The position numbers were made by a program, and so were the translations under genes. A DNA stretch of 57,137 nt from contig CAYOLL010000016.1 in assembly GCA_964404765.1 (NCBI GenBank), forward strand, positions 2,147 through 59,283. The letters run 5' to 3'. The number at the start of each line of letters is the position of its first letter. Within the stretch, counting starts at the first letter, position 1. The notes below the pieces were generated by a model. It was given only the letters and a program-made list of their open reading frames with translations, was not told the origin of the DNA and made no database searches. Positions 7,405-13,345 of this stretch are shown in pieces. This DNA is from CAYOLL01 sp964404765 [NCBI: uncultured Gemmatimonadota bacterium] (GTDB taxonomy: Bacteria; 4572-55).

Positions 7405-7628
7405 GTGTTGATTCAACAGGTCGCGCATATACTTGAAAATACTCCACATGCCCGCCCTGGTAGGAACTGACGGCAATGCCTGCGCGTCCTCCTGTATGGC
7501 GGCATTGACCACATCCATGACCGACCGGTTGTGGTCCTTCGTCAGGCTCAGGACAAGCCCAGGTGGATGATCTCCGCGCCGCTTGCTTGCAAGATGCGGC
7601 GCATGACGTTGATGGCGGTAGTCCGGCC
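7405..7628 (-). pseudogene. IcmF B12-domain shard C (longest copy)
   Basis: Reading the minus strand with frame corrections gives GRTTAINVMRRILQASGAE then IIHLG, a REP-like insertion, HNRSVMDVVNAAIQEDAQ, IAVSSYQGGHVEYF, and KYMRDLLNQH. This follows about 75 residues of the N-terminal B12-binding domain of IcmF without gaps apart from the REP. At least two single-base indels break the frame, one in the Ala codon after EDAQ and one extra T in the EYF codons. It cannot be expressed as IcmF. It begins inside the truncated VapC and ends just before hicA. Confidence 0.85.
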
Positions 7629-7630
7629 TA

Positions 7631-7897
7631 TCATGCCTTCGTCTTCAGCCAGTTTGCGATCATCAAGCCTGAAATTCGGCTGATAGCCAAAATCTCACAG
7701 CGTTGATAAAAAAGGCGGAAATTGGCAATTTGGGTTTGGGCATTTTTCGCTTTCAAACCACGCAAAATTTCGTAAACGGTCACAATCGAAAAGCTGAATT
7801 GACCATACTGCGTCAAATATTGCCGGGCAGACGATAGCGCTGCCGGACGCTGTTTCATAATAGCCGACAAAATATCGGTATCCAGCAAGATTTTCAT
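7631..7897 (-). pseudogene. truncated VapC-type PIN toxin
   Basis: An 88-residue open frame. MKILLDTDILSAIMK carries the first catalytic Asp and TVYEILRGLK the Glu. Family members run to about 130 residues and end with an Asp-containing LIAA helix and a TxxxxF strand, both missing here. In the next frame the bases read KLAEDEGMIG, matching the family's usual G-x-x-IG turn, and continue straight into IcmF shard C. A frameshift plus replacement of the 3' third by the shard has therefore removed at least one active-site acidic residue. The start overlaps the antitoxin stop by four bases. Confidence 0.75.
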
Positions 7898-8160
7898 ACC
7901 GCTTTTGCCTTTCGTGCCTGGCGTTTCCGCTTGGGCGCCCGAAAGAAATTCTGGCGACTTAGCGCTTTTTGTTCCACGTCGGCAATATCCTGCGCCGAAA
8001 GCCCGTCATAGACGCTGGCCGCCAATTGCAACATTTCATCAACGGCGGACGGAGTAATCAATTCAATCGTCAATTTAACTTTTTGGCCTTCGACGAGCTT
8101 CGGACGCTTCAACGGTCTGAACGCGCCTTTTTCATATATGGCTTCGGTGACTCGAATCAT
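7894..8160 (-). CDS. DUF104-family antitoxin
   Basis: An 88-residue protein whose N-terminus, MIRVTEAIYEKGAFRPLKRP then KLVEGQKVKLTIE, is the signature of DUF104/AF2212-like antitoxins, which pair with PIN toxins. The C-terminus is basic (KRKRQARKAKAV). AAAGGAG lies upstream of the ATG at 8158-8160. It overlaps both the preceding orphan antitoxin gene and the following PIN gene by four bases, so it is cotranscribed with them. Its cognate toxin is truncated, so it may now protect only against related toxins elsewhere. Confidence 0.85.
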   Translation of the reverse strand: MIRVTEAIYEKGAFRPLKRPKLVEGQKVKLTIELITPSAVDEMLQLAASVYDGLSAQDIADVEQKALSRQNFFRAPKRKRQARKAKAV

Positions 8161-8342
8161 TTTGTACTCCTTTGAGTTAAGGTTCGTGCCTCCCGCGTTT
8201 CCAGCGGCAGTTGCGGCGGTCGCACAATGGGGTCGTCTTTCAAGCAACCGAACGTAGCTTCAAAAAAGCCGGGTTCCCAGCCGAGTTCTTCGGGCGTAAG
8301 GGCTTGCTTATCGCTATGTGATGTCAAATTTATCGTGTGCAT
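8157..8342 (-). CDS. orphan VapB-like antitoxin
   Basis: A 61-residue protein. ALTPEELGWEPGFFEATFG, then KDDPIVRPPQLPLE, matches the short antitoxins of the GWPPGFF type, which normally sit just upstream of a PIN toxin. Here the next gene is a second antitoxin (DUF104), so the cognate toxin is gone or was exchanged. AAAGGAA precedes the ATG at 8340-8342. The last residues, TLTQRSTK, are translated from the ribosome site of the next gene, so the native C-terminus may also have been replaced. Confidence 0.75.
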   Translation of the reverse strand: MHTINLTSHSDKQALTPEELGWEPGFFEATFGCLKDDPIVRPPQLPLETREARTLTQRSTK

Positions 8343-8370
8343 GTTCGTTCCTTTCGATGTTTTAGGCACT

Positions 8371-8415
8371 GCTCGTTTGCAAGATGCGGCGCATGACGTT
8401 GATGGCGTCGTCGTG
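8371..8415 (-). pseudogene. IcmF B12-domain shard E
   Basis: The minus strand encodes HDDAINVMRRILQTS, matching GHDAAINIMRRILQ of the IcmF B12-binding domain, including the His-Asp that precedes the helix. It starts one base after the VapC stop codon at 8417 and ends 28 bases before the orphan antitoxin start. Confidence 0.8.
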
Positions 8416-8416
8416 C

Positions 8417-8740
8417 CTATCTTTGGTAGGGTTGAATCGTTTGCAAACTCGGATAGACCTTGTAATGCTTGACGTTGAACGTATGCAGCGGCAGATTATT
8501 CTCAACTGAAGTCTGGGCAATCAGGCAGTCCAGCAGGCCGATTTGATGAGGCAGATGCAGTAGCGTAAATTGTTCATAGGCGATTTGGCAACCCTGCTTA
8601 TTGATGCAGCCTTGAACGATTTCCATAGTTGTAAAACCGCTAACAGCGACATCATCACCGAGGGCATCAAACCATTTGACCGCTGGCGGAAATCCGCGTC
8701 GAATATCAATGAGCACATCCGTGTCTAAAAGGCGTATCAT
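8417..8740 (-). CDS. VapC-type PIN-domain toxin, internally shortened
   Basis: A 107-residue PIN ribonuclease toxin. Acidic residues are present in LLDTDVLIDI, TTMEIVQG and GLLDCLIA, and the C-terminal TFNVKHYKV strand and QPY tail are intact. Relatives of this subtype run to about 125-130 residues. The stretch between NKQGCQ and YEQFTLLHLP is about 20 residues too short, removing much of the central helical region, so activity is uncertain. The start overlaps the antitoxin stop by four bases. IcmF shard E begins right after the stop. Confidence 0.8.
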   Translation of the reverse strand: MIRLLDTDVLIDIRRGFPPAVKWFDALGDDVAVSGFTTMEIVQGCINKQGCQIAYEQFTLLHLPHQIGLLDCLIAQTSVENNLPLHTFNVKHYKVYPSLQTIQPYQR

Positions 8741-9009
8741 ATTTCCCGCCTTTCGATCTTTCGCCGAAGTTCATTAACATATTCAACGCTATCCGTGATG
8801 CCCCGACCTTTCCATGATCCGACAAAGTCGCTTTTGGCCAGTTCCTTGCCGGTCAAGTAGCGTTTCTTTCTTTTTTTGGGAAGTGTAATAGGTTCAATAG
8901 CTACTTCCAAAATTTTGAGTGCTTTTTGGATGAGCGCCGGATCAAAAACCGTCTTGTCCAGCGTAATCGTTACGTTAGTCGCGGTATCGTTGATGATAAG
9001 TCCGTGCAT
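8737..9009 (-). CDS. VapB-like antitoxin
   Basis: A 90-residue partner of the following PIN toxin. A beta-rich N-terminus (NDTATNVTITLDKTVFDP) is followed by a basic linker (LPKKRKKRYLTGKEL). The toxin-wrapping tail LAKSDFVGSWKGRGI then DSVEYVNELRRKI is typical of VapB-like antitoxins with an LTGxxLxxSxxVGxW motif. AAAGGAG precedes the start. The pair looks transcribed from the region just downstream of the restriction gene; no clear promoter was seen. Confidence 0.82.
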   Translation of the reverse strand: MHGLIINDTATNVTITLDKTVFDPALIQKALKILEVAIEPITLPKKRKKRYLTGKELAKSDFVGSWKGRGITDSVEYVNELRRKIERREI

Positions 9010-9108
9010 GGTTAACTCCTTTCGATTTATTTTAAAGTGACAAATTGTTCATGCGCATTCATTTCTACACAAATTCGGATCGGCATCAAACGCGGTTTGC
9101 AGTTTGCA

Positions 9109-9150
9109 GCAATGGCCTGCGCGTCCTCCTGAATGGCGGCATTGACCGAC
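9109..9150 (-). pseudogene. IcmF B12-domain shard D
   Basis: The minus strand encodes VNAAIQEDAQAIA, the same IcmF word as in shards B and C, and then diverges. It lies between the restriction-modification stop codon and the VapB gene, so a shard also bounds the upstream edge of the toxin-antitoxin island. Confidence 0.75.
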
Positions 9151-9162
9151 GTTTATATTGAG

Positions 9163-12100
9163 CTACACAAACATATTCTTTGACCGGGCAATAATGCCGT
9201 CCAGTTCCCGCCGCGTTTCGCCGGAGCCGTAGATGAAGGTGGAGGTCAGATAATCCCAGTCGTCTTTGGACAGGCCGTACAACTCGCGGGCGATATAGAC
9301 TTCCAGCGCGGCCCGTTTGACGATGGGGTCAAATTCCGGTTCTTTGGCCAGGCCCAGACTGACGCGCAGCTCTTCAAACAGGCCGTCGCGGTCGTGGCCG
9401 GCCAGCAGGGCAAAGCCTTCCCGGATGAGATAGGATTTTTGTTCGACGGTTGGTGTGGGGATGGGAAGTTCGTACAGATAAAACATATTCAAAGTGGCGG
9501 ATATTTTACTTCGCAGATAATAATTCAAAACCAATGAGTTGAACAATGACATGAACATGATAAGTTCAGCCGGCGATAAAATTTCCTGGCTCAGTTGGTT
9601 GTCGTTTACGCGATAATGACAATTAACAATGTGTGGAACTTTGTTGTTTAGAAAACCCCGCGCCGGGACAATTGTGCTAATAAACGTTCTTTCATCAGTG
9701 GATCGCCCGATATCCCGATATACCAGCCGTGCCAATTCATAATCCAACTTAAAATCATTCGCTTTGAAAAGCGCTTGACTTTGCTCTTCCGGAATGTCAA
9801 GATCACGCTTAATCCGGTACAACTCTTTGCCCAGCAAAACATCTCTCGCCTTTTTCTCATCAACGAAATACTTGCCCGCCGCATAATACGGATTGTATTG
9901 ATGAATCATCTTGCCTTCATACAAAGATAGTCGATTTTTGGCGCTCTTTTTATTGAATAGCCAGTTATCGTTGGTCATATGAAATTCAGCGCGCAACAGG
10001 ATTCCGGTATCTTTCAAGCTCGGATGATCCGCACGGATTTTGGCGCACAGTTCATAGTCGCGCTGTGACCGAAATTCCATGATCGACAAGTTGATTGGCG
10101 AGAATTTTTTGATCATGTCCAAACTGTACTGAATCGGCGGCGTTTCCAGTTCTACCGGATCAAGCATGTAAAATTTAGCCTCAAACGTAATTTCTTTATC
10201 CGGCGCGGGTTGCTCGTTTTTAATCAGTACAATCGAAAATTTGAAGCGAGTATCCACATCCGGGAATAGTTTGACTTTCTCTTCACCATTTTCATTTTCC
10301 CCATTTTCGCCATTATGACCGTTGAGATAGCCGCGATTTTCAAACGAGTGTAATCCCAACAGTTGATGCCGGTCAAAAATAAAATGGCGTAACTCCGACG
10401 CGCCCAAATCGGTCTGAAAACCTGATGGAATCAAGATATTCAAAACCCCATTGGGCCGCAGTAATTGCAAGTCCCTTTCCAAAAACATTTTGTAAAAATT
10501 CGGGTCGCCCTTGCCTTGATGGGTGTAGCGATTGTAGAAAAAATCAGACTTTTCCCGATACGACTGAGTGTAATCTTCCCAACCCTTTTTAAAAGCCGGG
10601 TCATCGTCTAACAATTTCTTAAAGGCCACATCAAAATCTTTCTTTTCCAGTTCGTATTTGCCGACCGGATCAAACCGGTTATAGTATTCACGCGCCACCG
10701 GCTTAATCGCTTCCCACGGCGGATTGCTGATCACGCCATGAAAGCCCCATTCTGCTTCCGGCAACGGATTGCCTTGCCGATCAAAGTAGCAGAAGAAAAA
10801 CTCCAAACTCATAAATACGGCCCGGCCCAAATCGGCGGGCAACTCCCGCTTGAGTCGCTCGATGACCGGCTTTTTGTGGCTGCGGGCCTGATCAATGGCG
10901 TTGGGATTAAACGGGTTTTTCAGATAGGCGTCGCGGATGTCGTGCAGGCGGACGATGGTGTCTTTAAACTCAGCCTGGATAATGGACAATTGCTGCGCCA
11001 GCGGCAGATCGAGCAGACTGTCGCCGCAGATAAAGTTGAGTTCCAAATCGGGCAGAATGTGGTTTTTATCTTCCGGCAAATAGTTAAAATTAAAAGCCCG
11101 TTCGTTGAGCTTGATGGCCTCTTTCCACAGGTTGGTTTTGGCGGTTTCCAAAGCGCGTTCGTCAGCGTCCACCGCATAAATATGGGTTAGGATCAGGCGG
11201 GAAATCATCAGCCGCGGATCATTCAGACCAATGTATTCTTGCAGCCGTTTGAGCTCGACGATTTCCGCCGGCATATCCAAAAAACTGTCGCTTTTGTCAC
11301 TGCGAATAATGTCTTCGATTTTGGCCGTTAATTGGGCGTAAAACTTGTAAATTTCACGCAGCGATTTGATCAAAAAGCTGCCGCTGCCGGAACACGGGTC
11401 AACAATGCGGATCATCCAAACCTGACGGATGATTTCTTTGGTCCGGTCAAAATCGCGGGCATCCACCGCCTGATGCAATTGCTCAAAAAGCGGGGCAAAG
11501 AGCAGCTTGACCAATCGCTCGGCCATATACTGCGTGATTTGGCGCGGGGTGTAATAAATGCCGGAATCCTTGCGATTTTCGGCGATAAACGTCTCGTAAG
11601 CCTTGCCGTAAATATCCTCATCAATATGGCGATAGTTGTAATGGATTAACCCTTTTTTAAAGACCTTATCCCAATCATCAAAGCCCATCAAGGCGGTAAA
11701 AACACGGCGGAAGCGCTCAATATTTTCCTTATCTTTAACCACGTATTCCCAAAAATGGGTGCGGAAAAGTTCGGTGTCGTAATATTCCCAAAACCAATCC
11801 TCAATTTCCTTAAAGCAATGGGCAAAAACCTGCTGATAGCCCTTGACCCGCCAATATTCCTCGTTGCGTTTATACAGATCGGCCAGATGCCGGAAAGGAA
11901 TCAGACCAAAATCCTCCAGCGTTTTGATGAAGATCATTTTGTTCAGCAGCAAGACAATCAGCTCATCTTTGTCAAAACCATTAGCGGGTTCCATGTTCAC
12001 GTGTTGAAGCCGGCCGTACCACTGCTTTAAATCTTCGAAAAAAGCCTGATCCAAATCGGGTTTGGGCGTGCGGTCTTCCAAGCGGCGCAGGTCGTCCCAC

Positions 12101-12615
12101 ATATTGCCGCTGGACAGTTCGACCAATTGCAAAAAAGTCAGCTCGGCGAAGGGCTTTGGCTCAAAGATGGCGTCACGGTTAAAGCAATAGACGGCGTTGA
12201 GGTTGGTCAAGATCACATATTCGTTGGACTTGAGATATTTGAGGACTTGTTCGATGTGGGGTTGATAAAGCAGCTTTTGTTGATGGGCCCCATCTTTGTT
12301 CACGGTGAAAAGCGGCTTGAGTTCTACTAAAACAGGGTTGCCCGTCCGTGACCGCACCTGAAAATCAATAAAGCCTTTGTCAATTTTCAATTCCGGAATA
12401 GATTCAATACCAAGCAGGTCACTAAATAATGTGCGAAACAGATTTTGGGTGATTGTCTCCGGCTTGACTTTGAGAAACAGGTAATTGACGTATTCGTGCA
12501 GCGGCGGATAGGTCAGCCGATCCAATAATTGTCGGCCTTCATCGAAGCTGATGGCCTGGCATTCCGTCAACTGTGTTAATTGATTGATTATCAGGCTTTT
12601 GTCGGGCTTGCTCAT
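9163..12615 (-). CDS. type IIG restriction-modification enzyme (Eco57I/TaqI-like)
   Basis: An 1150-residue single-chain restriction and N6-adenine methylation enzyme. Residues about 80-101 form a PD-(D/E)xK-like nuclease site: GFIDFQVR, then VLVELKPLF. The SAM-binding motif VDPCSGSGSFLIKSL lies near 403 and the catalytic NPPW of the adenine methylase near 632 (GVISNPPWEAI). A TaqI-like specificity region fills the C-terminal third (FNKKSAKNRLSLYEGKMIHQ, YNPYYAAGKYFVD). Length and order match Eco57I-type defence enzymes. The ATG at 12613-12615 is preferred over the adjoining TTG because AAAGGACAA is suitably placed. A promoter-like TTGACA lies at about 12758 on the opposite strand, so the enzyme's own promoter is unclear. 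It is single and intact, with no separate S subunit. Confidence 0.88.
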   Translation of the reverse strand: MSKPDKSLIINQLTQLTECQAISFDEGRQLLDRLTYPPLHEYVNYLFLKVKPETITQNLFRTLFSDLLGIESIPELKIDKGFIDFQVRSRTGNPVLVELKPLFTVNKDGAHQQKLLYQPHIEQVLKYLKSNEYVILTNLNAVYCFNRDAIFEPKPFAELTFLQLVELSSGNMWDDLRRLEDRTPKPDLDQAFFEDLKQWYGRLQHVNMEPANGFDKDELIVLLLNKMIFIKTLEDFGLIPFRHLADLYKRNEEYWRVKGYQQVFAHCFKEIEDWFWEYYDTELFRTHFWEYVVKDKENIERFRRVFTALMGFDDWDKVFKKGLIHYNYRHIDEDIYGKAYETFIAENRKDSGIYYTPRQITQYMAERLVKLLFAPLFEQLHQAVDARDFDRTKEIIRQVWMIRIVDPCSGSGSFLIKSLREIYKFYAQLTAKIEDIIRSDKSDSFLDMPAEIVELKRLQEYIGLNDPRLMISRLILTHIYAVDADERALETAKTNLWKEAIKLNERAFNFNYLPEDKNHILPDLELNFICGDSLLDLPLAQQLSIIQAEFKDTIVRLHDIRDAYLKNPFNPNAIDQARSHKKPVIERLKRELPADLGRAVFMSLEFFFCYFDRQGNPLPEAEWGFHGVISNPPWEAIKPVAREYYNRFDPVGKYELEKKDFDVAFKKLLDDDPAFKKGWEDYTQSYREKSDFFYNRYTHQGKGDPNFYKMFLERDLQLLRPNGVLNILIPSGFQTDLGASELRHFIFDRHQLLGLHSFENRGYLNGHNGENGENENGEEKVKLFPDVDTRFKFSIVLIKNEQPAPDKEITFEAKFYMLDPVELETPPIQYSLDMIKKFSPINLSIMEFRSQRDYELCAKIRADHPSLKDTGILLRAEFHMTNDNWLFNKKSAKNRLSLYEGKMIHQYNPYYAAGKYFVDEKKARDVLLGKELYRIKRDLDIPEEQSQALFKANDFKLDYELARLVYRDIGRSTDERTFISTIVPARGFLNNKVPHIVNCHYRVNDNQLSQEILSPAELIMFMSLFNSLVLNYYLRSKISATLNMFYLYELPIPTPTVEQKSYLIREGFALLAGHDRDGLFEELRVSLGLAKEPEFDPIVKRAALEVYIARELYGLSKDDWDYLTSTFIYGSGETRRELDGIIARSKNMFV

Positions 12616-12792
12616 CAAGTGTTGTCCTTTTTTAATCCGTTAGCGGAAATTTAGACTTGCGTGTGTAGAAGTTAGTCTATCCCCTTCATAAAGGCAAAAT
12701 AAATTTGTTCCAGCTATTTTCGGTTATTTTACATTTTTTTGGGCAAGTCTATTTTTTTGTTTGACATATTCGGATAAAAATGTAAGCTTAAT

Positions 12793-12835
12793 GCAGTAAT
12801 AGAAGATTTTAGGGTCTTAAATATTCTATTACTGC
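12793..12835. promoter_or_regulatory. perfect 12-bp inverted repeat upstream of the restriction gene
   Basis: GCAGTAATAGAA (12793-12804) and TTCTATTACTGC (12824-12835) pair perfectly around a 19-base loop. It lies about 180 bases upstream of the restriction enzyme start in AT-rich DNA with a nearby TTGACA. It may be an operator for a controller protein or a transcript hairpin; no C-protein gene is present. Confidence 0.45.
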
Positions 12836-12902
12836 CGCCAGTTAAATTAATGCATAGTTAGAAATGAGATAAGAAGCGTATACCAAATAAGATACGCATT
12901 TC

Positions 12903-12988
12903 TTTCATTACGAAGAACGAAGTGACGAAGCAATCCCGCGCTAAGCGCGCCAAACCGTGGAATTGCTTCGCAAAGCGGTTTTCAGTGA
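12903..12988. repeat. palindromic element (GAAGCAATC family)
   Basis: GACGAAGCAATCCCGCGC and GTGGAATTGCTTCGCAAAGC form an imperfect inverted repeat around CGCGCTAAGCGCG-type bases, with extra arms CACTGA/TCAGTG-like at the ends. Related cores occur at 26859-26919 and 41264-41335. Confidence 0.6.
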
Positions 12989-13126
12989 CAGTCAGATGCG
13001 GATGTTAGGAACGTCACTTTAATAACATTGGGTAGGTTCACCCTAAGGCTTTCGTTCTTCAATCTTAGGAGCCGACGCTCCTTATTAAATGGACCATCCT
13101 AACCCGGACAAGCCGGAAAAAGAGCT

Positions 13127-13198
13127 AACCGCAAAGCTTCACCAAGTGCGGCGCAGCGTTTCCAAAAGAAAAGAAAAACTTGGCGAGACTTTGCGGTT
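13127..13198. repeat. 20-bp near-perfect inverted repeat
   Basis: AACCGCAAAGCTTCACCAAG and CTTGGCGAGACTTTGCGGTT face each other with three mismatches around a loop of about 32 bases, 150 bases upstream of the cytochrome gene. This is a dispersed-palindrome type and no function can be assigned. Confidence 0.65.
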
Positions 13199-13345
13199 AA
13201 ATTTTTGCTTGAAAACAATAATTCTATTTTTTAGTTACGAAATGCTATGGTTTGAGAATGAATTTGCATCTGTTGGTAGTGGAACTGTTCACACTTTAAT
13301 TCAATTCAGTTTTTTTACAATCTGCTTTAATAAAAGGAGGAAGGT

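Larger units (their letters stand above)
12619..13345. other. 727-bp non-coding gap with palindromes
   Basis: AT-rich divergent spacer between the restriction gene and the cytochrome gene. It holds three inverted repeats annotated separately, the small hairpin AGGAGCCGACGCTCCTT near 13068, and short frames lacking family features. No tRNA or convincing gene was seen. A strong AAAGGAGGAAGG ribosome site lies directly before 13346. Confidence 0.7.
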
